A stretch of DNA of 64,000 nucleotides from Pyrinomonadaceae bacterium (GCA_019694355.1 JAIBCB010000001.1:277001-341000); one strand, 5' to 3'; shown: positions 25,742-35,412, counted from the stretch's first letter. Notes: generated by a model not told the origin, from the sequence alone. Numbers and translations: made by a program.

Positions 25742-27094
25742 ATGAAAAAGGTTGGTTTTGTTAGCTTAGGATGCCCGAAGAACCTCGTTGACAGCGAGGT
25801 GATGATGGGTACGCTTGCGGAAGCCGGCTACGAAATTACGAGCGATGCGGATCAGGCTGATACCGTCGTAGTGAATACCTGCGGTTTTATCGAGTCCGCA
25901 AAGCAGGAATCTATCGACGCAATACTCGACGCCACGAAGCTTAAGGCGGACGGCCGCGCTTCGCGTGTCGTTGTTGCGGGTTGTCTTGTTGAGCGTTATC
26001 GCGACGATCTCATCGCCGAACTGCCCGAGGTCGATGCCTTCATCGGCACTTCGCAGGTAGCCGACATCCTAAAGGCGGCCGACGATGAGTTCGACGCTAA
26101 ACAGCTTACACTTCGGCCCATCGGCAACAAGTCTTCTACGTATCTTTATGATGAGACCACGCCGCGAATTCGGGCCACCAACAGCCACACCGCATTCATA
26201 AAGATCGCCGAAGGATGCGACCGTCCCTGTGCTTTTTGCTCGATTCCGTCGATGCGTGGGAGTTTTCGCTCAAGACGATTCGGCTCGATCGTCGAAGAGG
26301 CCCGCAATCTTGCAAAAGATGGCGTTAAGGAGGTCGTTCTTGTCGCGCAGGATAGTTCAAGGTACGGCGAAGACCTTGGCGAAGTTAACGCCCTTGCCGC
26401 CTTGATCCGTGCGTTAGGTGAGGTTGATGGCCTCGAATGGATCCGTCCAATGTATGCTTACCCGACGCATATCTCAGATGCATTCCTTTCAGCGATCGCC
26501 GAGACCGATAAGGCAGTCAAGTATCTTGATATGCCGTTGCAGCATGCTTCGCGTAACGTGCTCAAACTGATGAAACGCGGAGGAAACCGCGAGAGCCTTG
26601 AAAGACTGATCGAGCGAGTGCGAACGGCCGTTCCGGGGATTGCGATCCGGACGACCTTTATTACCGGCTTTCCGGGCGAAACTGACGAGGATTTTGAAGA
26701 ATTGCTCACTTTCGTCCGAAATTGCCGATTCGACAATGTCGGCGTGTTCACTTACTCCGATGAAGAGGGAACCGCTGCGTTCGACCTTTCGAACAAGGTC
26801 GATCCAAAACTTGCCAAAAAGCGACGCGATCGCTTGATGAAAGAGCAGGCAAAGATCAGCAGGTCGCTCAATAAAGCAAAGATAGGGAAGACGTTTCCCG
26901 TGATGTTCGAAGGTCTTTCTCAGGAGTCTGACCTTCTCTTTCAAGGTCGTTTGGCCGGGCAGGCTCAGGAGATCGACGGCTACATCCTGATAAATGATAT
27001 GCCCGAAGGTTTTGAACCTCAGATCGGAGGCATTTATAACGTCAAGATCACGGAAGCCCACGAATACGACCTTATCGGCGCCATCGTAGCCTAA
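25742..27094 (+). CDS. rimO: Ribosomal protein S12 methylthiotransferase RimO
   Basis: About 450 residues. The N-terminal MTTase domain carries 'VGFVSLGCPKNLVDSE' with Cys11, 'VVNTCGFIESAKQESI' and 'VVAGCLVERY', the three ligands of the auxiliary [4Fe-4S] cluster. The radical-SAM motif CxxxCxxC is in 'EGCDRPCAFCSIPSMRG' (around residue 160), and a C-terminal TRAM domain ends the protein. The wording 'GCPKN(L)VDSE' and 'SIPSMRG' distinguishes RimO from MiaB. It adds a methylthio group to an Asp of S12. A GTG four codons upstream (25730) is an alternative start; neither has a good ribosome-binding site. Confidence 0.95.
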   Translation: MKKVGFVSLGCPKNLVDSEVMMGTLAEAGYEITSDADQADTVVVNTCGFIESAKQESIDAILDATKLKADGRASRVVVAGCLVERYRDDLIAELPEVDAFIGTSQVADILKAADDEFDAKQLTLRPIGNKSSTYLYDETTPRIRATNSHTAFIKIAEGCDRPCAFCSIPSMRGSFRSRRFGSIVEEARNLAKDGVKEVVLVAQDSSRYGEDLGEVNALAALIRALGEVDGLEWIRPMYAYPTHISDAFLSAIAETDKAVKYLDMPLQHASRNVLKLMKRGGNRESLERLIERVRTAVPGIAIRTTFITGFPGETDEDFEELLTFVRNCRFDNVGVFTYSDEEGTAAFDLSNKVDPKLAKKRRDRLMKEQAKISRSLNKAKIGKTFPVMFEGLSQESDLLFQGRLAGQAQEIDGYILINDMPEGFEPQIGGIYNVKITEAHEYDLIGAIVA

Positions 27095-27281
27095 CTCCCG
27101 ATTTTTCGCTCTAGAAATGGATTTGAATGCCGCATAACCTACAAAAATGTAGGATATTCTATCTCTATTCAACTTCCTTGATCCGATCTTCACGTGTCGA
27201 CCAAACCGTTTGGTAGGATTATCGACTTGAAGAACGGCACAGCCCAAAGACTTTTTAATATCAGTCCATAACAGGAGAAAA

Positions 27282-28697
27282 ATGAAGCCAAAAGACGTAT
27301 TGACATTTGCAGCAGACCAGGGAGCACGATTTGTTTCGGTCAGATTTACCGATCTGCCGGGAGCCTGGCACCACCTCACGTTTCCGATCGCCCAACTGAG
27401 CGAAGACAGCTTCGAAGACGGATTTGGATTTGATGCATCAAGTTTGCGCGGATGGGCAGCGATCCACGAATCGGATATGCTGCTTGTCCCAGACCCGACG
27501 CGATTCTGGATCGATCCCTTTACCGAAGAACCGACGCTGTGTCTTATCGCCAACGCCGTTGATCCGATCACGAAAGAGGGCTACGGCCTTGACCCGCGTT
27601 CGGTCGCAACCCGAGCCGAAAGCTATCTAAAATTTACAGGCATAGCGGACACGGTCTTTGTCGGCCCAGAAGCCGAGTTCTTTGTTTTTGACGAAGCACG
27701 CTTCCATAACGACCAACATTCGGCCGGTTATACGGTCGATTCGGAGGAAGGCCATTGGAACTCGGGCCGAAAAGGCGATCCGGTAAATAGCGGCTTCCAT
27801 ATTCGTCCCAAAGAAGGATATGTTCCGGTCGCTCCGATGGATACGCTCGTCGATCTGCGCAATACGATGGCATCGATCCTTAACGAGGTCGGTATTTTTG
27901 TTGAATGTCATCACCACGAGGTCGCAACCGCCGGGCAGTGCGAGATCGACTTTAGGTTCTCTAATATGCTTCACACGGCCGACAATCTGATGCTGTTCAA
28001 ATACGTCGTCAAGAATACCGCCCACGCCGTCGGAAAGACCGCGACATTTATGCCAAAGCCGCTCTACGGCGATAACGGTTCGGGAATGCACGTGCATCAA
28101 TCGCTTTGGAAGGACGGCACACCCCTTTTTGCCGGCGATGGATACGCGGGATTGTCCGAAATGGCAAAGTTCTACATAGGCGGGCTTTTGAAACACGCTC
28201 CGGCATTGATCGGATTTGCCGCACCTACGACGAATTCTTTCAAACGTCTCGTGCCCGGCTTTGAAGCACCGGTAAACCTTGCGTACTCTGCCCGAAATCG
28301 CAGTGCTGCGGTTCGCATCCCGATGTTCTCGGCCTCGCCGAAGGCAAAACGTCTCGAATTCCGCCCGCCGGATCCGTCGTGCAATCCGTATCTCACATTC
28401 GCTGCACTCTTGATGGCAGGGCTTGACGGAATACAGAACCGCATCGATCCGGGCGAACCGCTCGACAAGGACATCTATGATCTTCCGCCCGAAGAACTCG
28501 CAAACGTGCCGTCTCTTCCCGGAAGTTTGGACGATGCTTTGAAGGCTCTCGAAGACGATCACGAGTTCCTTCTCAAGGGCGACGTCTTCTCCGAGCGGTT
28601 GATCGAACGCTGGATCCAATACAAACGCGATAACGAGATCACGCCGCTTCGCCTGAGGCCGCATCCTCTCGAATTCTCGATGTACTACGACGTTTAG
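27282..28697 (+). CDS. glnA: Type I glutamine synthetase
   Basis: 471 residues. It carries '[13 protein letters not shown]', '[15 protein letters not shown]', the metal/ammonia site '[20 protein letters not shown]', the ATP region '[20 protein letters not shown]' and '[10 protein letters not shown]'. The adenylylation tyrosine is present (Tyr399 in 'DIYDLPPEE'), so it is probably controlled by GlnE-type adenylylation (GS-I-beta class). A strong AGGAG (27273-27277) precedes the ATG. It catalyses glutamate + ammonia + ATP to glutamine. It is transcribed alone and closed by a clear terminator. Confidence 0.97.
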   Translation: MKPKDVLTFAADQGARFVSVRFTDLPGAWHHLTFPIAQLSEDSFEDGFGFDASSLRGWAAIHESDMLLVPDPTRFWIDPFTEEPTLCLIANAVDPITKEGYGLDPRSVATRAESYLKFTGIADTVFVGPEAEFFVFDEARFHNDQHSAGYTVDSEEGHWNSGRKGDPVNSGFHIRPKEGYVPVAPMDTLVDLRNTMASILNEVGIFVECHHHEVATAGQCEIDFRFSNMLHTADNLMLFKYVVKNTAHAVGKTATFMPKPLYGDNGSGMHVHQSLWKDGTPLFAGDGYAGLSEMAKFYIGGLLKHAPALIGFAAPTTNSFKRLVPGFEAPVNLAYSARNRSAAVRIPMFSASPKAKRLEFRPPDPSCNPYLTFAALLMAGLDGIQNRIDPGEPLDKDIYDLPPEELANVPSLPGSLDDALKALEDDHEFLLKGDVFSERLIERWIQYKRDNEITPLRLRPHPLEFSMYYDV

Positions 28698-28721
28698 ATA
28701 GCTTTTGTCTCCCTTTTGCTG

Positions 28722-28757
28722 GAAGCGCACGATCTTTTGGTCATGCGCTTCTTTTTT
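28722..28757 (+). terminator. Rho-independent terminator after glnA
   Basis: Perfect stem GAAGCGCA (28722-28729) and TGCGCTTC (28744-28751) followed by six T residues, 24 nt after the glnA stop codon. Confidence 0.9.
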
Positions 28758-28852
28758 GTGTGAACTTCAGCTTTACAGGAAAATGAGAAAATTCGGTATT
28801 ATTGAATCGTAGAGGAAAGGCTCAAAAGGCATCGTGTTCTCGTCGATAGTCA

Positions 28853-29452
28853 ATGAAGTATCTCAGCGTTATCTTGACCTGTATTTTACTCGGAGCTTGC
28901 GGGTCGGCACCCGAGACGAATTCAAGGACGAACTCGTCGCAAAACGGAATCGCAAACTCAAACTCCGCGCCTGGCGTTGTTTCGAACGGGAATTCGAATT
29001 CAGCTTCGGCCGGCGTGCCGACTATGGCAGGGATTCCCGCTGACCCGAACGCTTCAGCATCCGACGCCAATGTACAGCCGGCAGGTCCGGTCATGGCAGC
29101 CAACCGAGGCCGCCCGATCGTTGAAGGGCCGCCGCCTCCGCCGGGATCGAAACCTCCGACGGTCGGAGCAAGCGATAATTCGGCCGTTTCGAGCGAGATG
29201 CTGAAAGACGGTTCGATACTTGAAAGACGCGTTTTTCTGGGAAACGAGTATTTGAATACACTTGAGATCCATACAAAGGGACGCGAGCGGGCGGTTCGGC
29301 TTGTGCTAAAGAATGGGAAAAGCATAAAGCTGCCGGCAGACCAGATCAAGCAGATCGGCACGCCGTCTGCAGCGACGCTGATGGAGATGGCGGGGATAAC
29401 TCCGAAACGAGCGCCGGAACGAAATTCGACCGCCGCCAAGCCGGTGAAATAG
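28853..29452 (+). CDS. Predicted lipoprotein, unknown function
   Basis: 199 residues. The N-terminus 'MKYLSVILTCILLGACGS' is a lipoprotein signal peptide with lipobox LGAC, so Cys16 should be lipidated. Residues about 20-95 are low complexity (Asn, Ser, Ala, Pro and a 'PPPPPG' stretch), typical of an extended linker. The C-terminal part (about 100-185) looks folded: 'LKDGSILERRVFLGNEYLNTLEI' and 'LKNGKSIKLPADQIKQIG'. No known domain is recognised. It is followed 5 nt later by a small protein gene and then pyrF, so the three probably form an operon. Confidence 0.75.
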   Translation: MKYLSVILTCILLGACGSAPETNSRTNSSQNGIANSNSAPGVVSNGNSNSASAGVPTMAGIPADPNASASDANVQPAGPVMAANRGRPIVEGPPPPPGSKPPTVGASDNSAVSSEMLKDGSILERRVFLGNEYLNTLEIHTKGRERAVRLVLKNGKSIKLPADQIKQIGTPSAATLMEMAGITPKRAPERNSTAAKPVK

Positions 29453-29457
29453 GTTCT

Positions 29458-29745
29458 ATGGATAAACTGACGGTAATTTGTCCTTGCTGTGAATCGACGC
29501 TCACGATCGATTCGGCGACCGGTGCTATCCTTGCCCACGAGGAGAAGAAAAAGGCGACAGCGTCTTTTGACGAGCTCAAAGAAGGTCTCAGCAAGCAGAA
29601 GGAACTTCGCGACCAGCTTTTTTCTCAGGAGATGTCCTCAATGAAAGACCGCGAACGCCTGCTCGAAGAGAAGTTCAAGGAAGCGATGAAACGCGCCGGA
29701 ACCGACGACGGCACTCCATATAAGAATCCGCTCGATCTCGACTGA
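29458..29745 (+). CDS. Small zinc-ribbon-like protein with coiled coil
   Basis: 95 residues. The N-terminus has a single CPCC-type knuckle ('LTVICPCCESTLTIDSATG'), like half of a zinc ribbon, followed by a charged, helical and probably coiled-coil region (about 30-80, 'KKKATASFDELKEGLSKQKEL'). It has no membrane segment. It sits 5 nt after the lipoprotein gene and 4 nt before pyrF, so co-expression with pyrF is likely. Function unknown. Confidence 0.7.
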   Translation: MDKLTVICPCCESTLTIDSATGAILAHEEKKKATASFDELKEGLSKQKELRDQLFSQEMSSMKDRERLLEEKFKEAMKRAGTDDGTPYKNPLDLD

Positions 29746-29749
29746 CCAG

Positions 29750-30484
29750 ATGCCCGCAACCTTACCTTTGACCGGTCAACAGACCTTGGCGAGAGAACGC
29801 CTGATCGTTGCGCTTGATATGCCGAGTGCCGACAAAGCGCGCGAGATCGTCGATGAACTATCGGGTGAGGTTTTTGCCTTTAAGATCGGACTTCAATTAT
29901 TTACGGCCGAAGGGCCTGCGTTCGTATCTGAACTTGTTGACCGAGGCGAGAAGATCTTTCTCGACCTAAAGTTTCATGACATTCCAAACACCACCGCTAT
30001 GGCCGCAGTATCGGCGGCACGGCTCGGCGTTTGGATGATGAATTTTCACGCTGCCGCGGGTCGCGAAGCGCTCGAAACAGCAAGGTTCGCGGTCGAAGAG
30101 GTTTGTTCAAGCGAGACCCTCGAGCGGCCTTTGCTGATCGGCGTAACACTGCTTACGAGCAGCGGTGAGAAGCATCTGAAGGAGCTTGGATCCGACGGAA
30201 CAGCCGAGGAATTTGTGCTGCGAATGGCAAACGTCGTCGCATCTGCCGGGCTCGATGGCGTGGTCGCCTCTGCCCGCGAAGCCGCGGCGATAAGATCGGC
30301 CATGGGCGATGACTTTGTGGTCGTTACGCCGGGAATTCGGCCAGAAGGCGGAACGATCGGCGACCAAAAGCGTGTGATGACCTTTAGGGACGCTCTTGAC
30401 TCAGGTGCGACCTACGCCGTCGTTGGGCGTCCGATCACTGCCGAAAAGGATCGGCGGGCGGCACTGGCCGCTTTGACCGCTTAG
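29750..30484 (+). CDS. pyrF: Orotidine 5'-phosphate decarboxylase
   Basis: 244 residues of the OMP decarboxylase family. 'RLIVALDMPSADKA' is the first beta strand with the catalytic Asp; 'FKIGLQLFTAEGP' and 'IFLDLKFHDIPNTTAMA' contain the DxKxxDIPxT signature with the catalytic lysine; 'VVTPGIRPEGG' and 'YAVVGRPIT' bind the phosphate. It converts OMP to UMP in pyrimidine biosynthesis. It is the third gene of a tight group with the lipoprotein and the small zinc-ribbon-like protein. Confidence 0.96.
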   Translation: MPATLPLTGQQTLARERLIVALDMPSADKAREIVDELSGEVFAFKIGLQLFTAEGPAFVSELVDRGEKIFLDLKFHDIPNTTAMAAVSAARLGVWMMNFHAAAGREALETARFAVEEVCSSETLERPLLIGVTLLTSSGEKHLKELGSDGTAEEFVLRMANVVASAGLDGVVASAREAAAIRSAMGDDFVVVTPGIRPEGGTIGDQKRVMTFRDALDSGATYAVVGRPITAEKDRRAALAALTA

Positions 30485-30496
30485 CTTTACCGTTTA

Positions 30497-31996
30497 ATGA
30501 AGAAACTCGCTCAGATTCGGATCTTTTTGACGCTCGGCCTTGCTGTCGGGTTTTTTGGAACCATCACCTCTGCTCAAACGACATTGACCGCCGGTTCTTT
30601 TCGCATCGGCGAACACATTTCCTATAACGTTTCGCTCGATAAATTCAAGAATGTCGCCTTTGTCGAGACGAACGTCGTTTCGCGCGGAAAGATCGCTGGT
30701 CAAGATGTCGTTGAGATCGAGGCACGCATTAAGACCGAAGGCTTTGTGAGTGCTGCGATCGTATTGATCGATGAAACCCGAACGATATATGCGGCGATCG
30801 ACGACGGTCGCCCGTTGCTGATCAAACGCGTATTGGACGGCGGAGTTTCGGCGCGTCAAGTTGATATCGACAATACAAAGGCCGCAGCGGTTCCGTTCGA
30901 CCTTTTTACCGCATTATTCAAGGCACGCGAGGCGAACGGAAGCGGCAGCTTTCCTTTTGCGGAAGACGGCGAAGAATCCACTATTACGTTCCTGCCGGAA
31001 GGTTCACAGAAGGTGACGACCGATCAGGGGACTTTCGAAACGACGATAGTGCGTATTTCGAGTCCGTATTTCGACTCGCGTGGATTCAAGAATGTCCGGC
31101 TCTGGCTCTCGAATACTGACGAAAAGATCCCTGTCGCGTTTGAGTTAAAGTCGCGGAATGGAATCTTCCGCGGCACGCTTGCATCATACTCGGTCGAAAA
31201 GCCGGTCGATACGAATGTGGATCCAAGGCCGACGCCAACACCGTCAGTCGTGCCGACGCCGCAGCGGCCGATCGTCCGGCCGACGCCGTCCCCAACACCA
31301 TACATCCCAAACCAGCCATTGCTTCCCGAACTCAAGTTTAGGCTTGGTGAAAGATTGAATTACCAAGTAACGAACGCAGGGAGATCGGTCGGCAGTTTTT
31401 CGCTTGGTGTGCCGGAACGAAAGCTCGTCGGCGTCCAGGATACGCTGGTGCTCGAGGCCAAAGCGACAGGCGTTGACGGAGCCAACTCACCTTTCTCGCT
31501 TGGCGATGGCATGCTGGCGAATGTTAGCCCTGAAAGCTTGGGCCCGAATACATTTAACGCCCATCTGTCCAAGCAGCTGGCACCGTATTCGCAGAACGCG
31601 GCCTTTGACCAGCGGACAGGCATTGTGACCTTCGGGCCGAATAGGGCAGAAGGTCCTGTCGGCGTGCATTCGATCCTCTCGCTCATCTATGCGATGCGCT
31701 CTTTTAACCTCGTACCAAGCCGTGAAGCGTCCAATCCGGTTAACGACACACGGGTCGCAGTGTTTTGGCGAGACAAAGTGCATATCTTTTCCCTGCGTCC
31801 GTCGAGACCCGATATGATCACTCTTGGTGATAAGAAGCTCGAAGCTCAGTTGATCACCATCGTTACCGGCGATCCTGTTGTTGATCAGCTTGGATTCAAG
31901 ATCTGGCTCTCGATGGGATCGGCCAGAACGCCCTTACGGTTCAGTGTCGGAAGTTACCAGGCAGATCTTGTGTCTGAATCGAATAATTTGCCGTAA
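30497..31996 (+). CDS. Secreted protein with two DUF3108-like domains
   Basis: 499 residues with a signal peptide ('FLTLGLAVGFFGTITSAQ', cleavage near residue 27). Two copies of a DUF3108-like beta-rich domain are seen: about 30-240 ('FRIGEHISYNVSLDKFKNVAFVETNV') and about 278-495 ('FRLGERLNYQVTNAGRSVGSFSLGV'). They are joined by a proline/threonine-rich linker with repeated 'PTP' (about 243-275). DUF3108 proteins are periplasmic and of unknown function. It starts 12 nt after pyrF and could be transcribed with it. Confidence 0.82.
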   Translation: MKKLAQIRIFLTLGLAVGFFGTITSAQTTLTAGSFRIGEHISYNVSLDKFKNVAFVETNVVSRGKIAGQDVVEIEARIKTEGFVSAAIVLIDETRTIYAAIDDGRPLLIKRVLDGGVSARQVDIDNTKAAAVPFDLFTALFKAREANGSGSFPFAEDGEESTITFLPEGSQKVTTDQGTFETTIVRISSPYFDSRGFKNVRLWLSNTDEKIPVAFELKSRNGIFRGTLASYSVEKPVDTNVDPRPTPTPSVVPTPQRPIVRPTPSPTPYIPNQPLLPELKFRLGERLNYQVTNAGRSVGSFSLGVPERKLVGVQDTLVLEAKATGVDGANSPFSLGDGMLANVSPESLGPNTFNAHLSKQLAPYSQNAAFDQRTGIVTFGPNRAEGPVGVHSILSLIYAMRSFNLVPSREASNPVNDTRVAVFWRDKVHIFSLRPSRPDMITLGDKKLEAQLITIVTGDPVVDQLGFKIWLSMGSARTPLRFSVGSYQADLVSESNNLP

Positions 31997-32046
31997 GCGT
32001 CCTGAAACAAAGGAAATAGGGGAGTTTCTGCAGACTTAAGCTTTTG

Positions 32047-32069
32047 CAATTGAAAATCACTTTCAATTG
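32047..32069 (+). promoter_or_regulatory. Fur-like operator upstream of feoA
   Basis: A perfect 9-bp inverted repeat, CAATTGAAA-ATCAC-TTTCAATTG, 21 bp before the feoA start. The core GAAAATCACTTTC closely resembles the classical Fur box core GATAATCATTATC. Its place before feoAB supports iron-dependent repression, although a DtxR-type regulator could also use such a site. Confidence 0.7.
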
Positions 32070-32089
32070 ATGTATATTTTTGTTTTGGA

Positions 32090-32341
32090 ATGAAACGCGA
32101 CCGAGAAATGACTCAGCAAACCACACTAAACGCACTTCCGATCGGAGCATCCGGCCGCGTGACCGCCGTTAAAGGCAATTCACGGATAACGCGCCGCATC
32201 CTCGAAATGGGGATCATTCCCGGCGTCCACGTCCAACTCATAAAATCAGCTCCATTCGATGACCCGATCGAGGTCAGCGTCCGCGGTTACAGCCTTGCGA
32301 TGCGGCGCAGCGAAGCCGCCGCGATCGAGGTGGCTCTCTAA
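32090..32341 (+). CDS. feoA: Ferrous iron transport protein A (FeoA)
   Basis: 83 residues with the SH3-like FeoA fold: 'LNALPIGASGRVTAVKGNS', 'RRILEMGIIPGVHVQLIKSAPF' and 'PIEVSVRGYSLAMRRSEAAAIEV' are all standard. It is a small cytoplasmic partner of FeoB. An ATG at 32108 (MTQQTTLN) is a possible alternative start. It is followed 18 nt later by feoB and preceded by a Fur-like palindrome. Confidence 0.95.
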   Translation: MKRDREMTQQTTLNALPIGASGRVTAVKGNSRITRRILEMGIIPGVHVQLIKSAPFDDPIEVSVRGYSLAMRRSEAAAIEVAL

Positions 32342-32359
32342 GAAGGCGAGCGAGGTTCG

Positions 32360-34348
32360 ATGGCAAATTCAGCCGCCCACAGTCTCACCATTGCGCTTGC
32401 GGGCAACCCGAACGCGGGCAAAACCACCCTTTTTAATGCATTGACCGGCCTCAAGCAAAAGGTCGCAAACTATCCCGGCGTTACGGTCGAGAGAAAGACG
32501 GGCCGCTGGCAGTTGAACGGGAACGCGGCGGATCTGATCGATCTTCCGGGGCTTTACAGCCTCGATGCGACTTCGCTTGACGAACAGATCGCACGGAGCG
32601 TCATCACAGGCGAACAGAAAGGCGTAAAACGCCCGGATGTCGTCGTCGCCGTCGTTGATGCAACGAATCTCGAACGCAACCTCTACGTCGTTACGCAGCT
32701 TTTTGATTTCAAGATCCCGGTAGTCGTGGCTCTGACAATGATCGACGTGTTCGAGAAACTCGATCATCAGATCAATGTCGAGAAGCTTGCCCATATGCTC
32801 AAGACTCCGGTCGTTGCGATCAATGCGAAGACCGGTCGCGGTATAAAAGAACTCGCTCAAGAAGTTCGCAAGGCGTCGGAGCTAAGCGAAAGCAAAGCCC
32901 CGGTGTTTGATGATGCGGACGAGACCTCAGGGCCGCATGCGAAGATATTTGCGAGGTACAGTTTCATCGCAAAGGCCGTGCAGGAATCGACGCGGCACAA
33001 TGACACGCCAAAGCTCCGCATATCACACAAGATCGACAAGGTCTTGACCCACAAATTCTTCGGCCTCTTGATCCTCGTCGCCGTTCTGTTGGTGGTTTTT
33101 CAGGCGATCTTTTCATGGGCGACCGTACCGATGGATCTGCTTGAGCAAGGCTTTGGCGGACTCAGCGCTCTTGTGAAAGAGAATATGCCGCCGGGCATTC
33201 TCACTGATCTGATCAGTGACGGCATCATTGCCGGCGTTGGCGGCGTTGTTGTTTTTCTGCCGCAGATCTTGCTGCTTTTTCTGTTCATTTCTCTGCTCGA
33301 AGACACTGGTTACATGGCTCGTGCGGCGTTCCTGATGGACAAGCTGATGAGCAAGGTCGGGCTTCACGGAAAAGCATTTTTGCCGCTCGTCAGCAGCTTT
33401 GCGTGTGCGATCCCCGGAATAATGGCGACGCGAACGATCGAGAATCGACGCGACCGTTTCGCGACGATAATGGTCGCACCATTCATGTCGTGTTCCGCAC
33501 GCCTTCCGGTCTATACCTTGATGATCGCGGCTTTCTTTGCGGGGCAAACGGTCTTTGGATTTATTTCCGTTGCCGCGGTTCTGATGCTTGCGATGTACAC
33601 GCTTGGCATCGTGGTCGCCGTCATCGTGGCATTTATCCTGAAACGCACGGTGCTAAAAGCGCCGCCGCCGCCGTTCCTTATGGAACTGCCGGACTATCGC
33701 CTGCCGAATCTCCGGACGGTGCTCCAGAATATGCTCACGAGGGCATGGCTCTTTTTGAAGCGTGCCGGTACGGTGATCCTGGCGATCTCGATCCTGCTCT
33801 GGGCGTTGATGTACTTCCCAAGAGATATTGCTCCGACGCAGTCTGCAGCAACGGAGACCGGACAAACCGTTGCGCCAAATGGTGAGCCGGCGCCCGCCGA
33901 GGACGTCGTCAAGGAAAGCGAGCAGCTCAAGCACAGTTTTGCGGGAAAACTTGGACATACGATCGAACCCGTTATCGAGCCGCTTGGGTTTGATTGGAAG
34001 ATCGGCGTTGCCTTGATCGCAAGTTTTGCCGCCCGCGAAGTCCTGGTTTCGACGCTCAGCATCATCTACAATGTAGGCAAGGATGCCGACGCCGAATCGA
34101 CCACGCTCGTTTCAGCGATCCGCGATGCGAAACGCGATGACGGCCGACCTGTCTGGACGCCGCTGACCGCGTTGACCCTGATGGTCTTCTTCGTTCTCGC
34201 GATGCAGTGTATGTCAACGCTTGCGGTCGTCCGACGCGAGACGAACTCGTGGCTCTGGCCGCTGTTCATGTTCGGCTATATGACGGTGATCGCGTACGCG
34301 GCGGCGTTTTTGACCTATCAAGGCGGCCGATTGTTGGGGTACGGGTGA
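32360..34348 (+). CDS. feoB: Ferrous iron transporter FeoB
   Basis: 662 residues. The N-terminal G domain has G1 'GNPNAGKTTLFN' (residues 15-26), G2 'YPGVTVERKTG' and G3 'DLPGLYSL'. A helical GDI-like region follows, then the membrane part with two Gate-type segments ('PFMSCSARLPVYTLMIAAFF' is the conserved Gate motif) and a FeoB_C helix. It takes up Fe2+ across the inner membrane. The chain is shorter than the 773-residue E. coli protein, as is common outside Enterobacteria. Its stop codon overlaps the next ATG. Confidence 0.97.
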   Translation: MANSAAHSLTIALAGNPNAGKTTLFNALTGLKQKVANYPGVTVERKTGRWQLNGNAADLIDLPGLYSLDATSLDEQIARSVITGEQKGVKRPDVVVAVVDATNLERNLYVVTQLFDFKIPVVVALTMIDVFEKLDHQINVEKLAHMLKTPVVAINAKTGRGIKELAQEVRKASELSESKAPVFDDADETSGPHAKIFARYSFIAKAVQESTRHNDTPKLRISHKIDKVLTHKFFGLLILVAVLLVVFQAIFSWATVPMDLLEQGFGGLSALVKENMPPGILTDLISDGIIAGVGGVVVFLPQILLLFLFISLLEDTGYMARAAFLMDKLMSKVGLHGKAFLPLVSSFACAIPGIMATRTIENRRDRFATIMVAPFMSCSARLPVYTLMIAAFFAGQTVFGFISVAAVLMLAMYTLGIVVAVIVAFILKRTVLKAPPPPFLMELPDYRLPNLRTVLQNMLTRAWLFLKRAGTVILAISILLWALMYFPRDIAPTQSAATETGQTVAPNGEPAPAEDVVKESEQLKHSFAGKLGHTIEPVIEPLGFDWKIGVALIASFAAREVLVSTLSIIYNVGKDADAESTTLVSAIRDAKRDDGRPVWTPLTALTLMVFFVLAMQCMSTLAVVRRETNSWLWPLFMFGYMTVIAYAAAFLTYQGGRLLGYG

Positions 34349-34515
34349 TGTGGCAGCTAATTGTCGTATTATTGATCGTTGCGGGTGCAGGCTTTCTTCT
34401 CGTTAGGCGCGGTATCGCCCAAAAGAGAGCGTTCACCGTGAGTGACGACGAGTGCGAGGCGGATTGCGGCTGCGGCGCAAGCAAGAGCCGCAAGGCTCGG
34501 TCCAAAGAAGGCTGA
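34348..34515 (+). CDS. Small FeoB-associated Cys-rich membrane protein
   Basis: 55 residues: one transmembrane helix ('WQLIVVLLIVAGAGFLLV') followed by a basic stretch and a Cys-containing tail with 'CEADCGCGA' near residues 40-48. The ATG overlaps the feoB stop (TGATG), so translation is coupled. Proteins like this ('FeoB-associated Cys-rich membrane protein') replace FeoC in many lineages; the Cys cluster may bind iron. It also overlaps the next start by TGATG. Confidence 0.85.
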   Translation: MWQLIVVLLIVAGAGFLLVRRGIAQKRAFTVSDDECEADCGCGASKSRKARSKEG

Positions 34516-35405
34516 TGGCTGACAGCAACAAATTCATTACACGCGGAGTGCGGTCGATGTTTCTTTCGACCGCGTTCTTTTTTATCGCGAATGTGTTTGT
34601 AAAAGAAGTAAGTCATCTGCCGGCGATGGAAGCCGTCTTTTTCCGCTGCACGATCGCATCGGTCCTGTGTTTGATCGGACTTCATCGCGCGAAGGCGAGC
34701 GTCATCGGTTCGAACCATTTGATCCTCGCTCTTCGCGGTATCTTCGGCACGATCGCTCTCTTCACGTTCTTTGTAACGCTTCACCAGATCCCGCTCGCGA
34801 CGGCGCAAACGCTTCAATACGTTTCGCCGATCTTTAGTGCCGTGCTTGCCATAGTCATCCTTGGAGAAAAGCTTGGACGCACGCAATGGATCTTCTACGC
34901 TATCGCATTTGCAGGCGTGCTGCTTATCCAAAGGGTCGATCATCGCGTTGAACCATTTTACGTTCTGCTCGGAGTGTTTTCCGCATTTTGCTCCGGAGTG
35001 GCGTACAATCTTGTGCGTCGGATGACGGGACAGGAGCACCGTCTGACGATCGTGTTCCATTTCCAATTTATCGGTGCGATCGCAGGCTTCATTGCAGTGC
35101 TCTTCGATTGGGTACAGCCCACGGGTTGGGACTGGCTTTGGCTCCTCGGCCTTGGTGTTTTTTCGCAGCTCGGGCAGATATATTTGACCGACGCGCTGCA
35201 GCGTGAAAAAGTTGCAGGAGTCGCGATCGTCATCTATTCCGGCCTCGTTTATGCGGTCGTGGTCGGCTGGGCGATCTTTGGAGAATCGCAAAGCCTCTTT
35301 ACGCTTGCCGGGATGCTGCTCGTCGTGGCCGGCGTTCTCGCAAGCGTGTTCAACAGTCGCCGGCTCGAACGCCGCATTGAAGAGGTCGAGGCGACTTCAG
35401 CCTAA
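34515..35405 (+). CDS. EamA/DMT-family membrane transporter
   Basis: About 296 residues from the ATG at 34515, which overlaps the preceding stop. It has ten predicted membrane segments and two EamA repeats ('STAFFFIANVFVKEVSHLPAMEAVFFRC' and 'GVFSAFCSGVAYNLVRRMTG'). The family exports metabolites such as amino acids or nucleosides; no substrate can be assigned. A more upstream in-frame start would overlap the Cys-rich protein gene and is rejected. Confidence 0.88.
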   Translation: MADSNKFITRGVRSMFLSTAFFFIANVFVKEVSHLPAMEAVFFRCTIASVLCLIGLHRAKASVIGSNHLILALRGIFGTIALFTFFVTLHQIPLATAQTLQYVSPIFSAVLAIVILGEKLGRTQWIFYAIAFAGVLLIQRVDHRVEPFYVLLGVFSAFCSGVAYNLVRRMTGQEHRLTIVFHFQFIGAIAGFIAVLFDWVQPTGWDWLWLLGLGVFSQLGQIYLTDALQREKVAGVAIVIYSGLVYAVVVGWAIFGESQSLFTLAGMLLVVAGVLASVFNSRRLERRIEEVEATSA

Positions 35406-35412
35406 GGAAGAA

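Noticed and set aside
27627..28730. A 367-codon minus-strand open frame over glnA
   Set aside because: It lies opposite an unmistakable glutamine synthetase gene and its product has no recognisable domain; long antisense frames are expected with this codon usage. The same applies to long antisense frames over metH and rimO.
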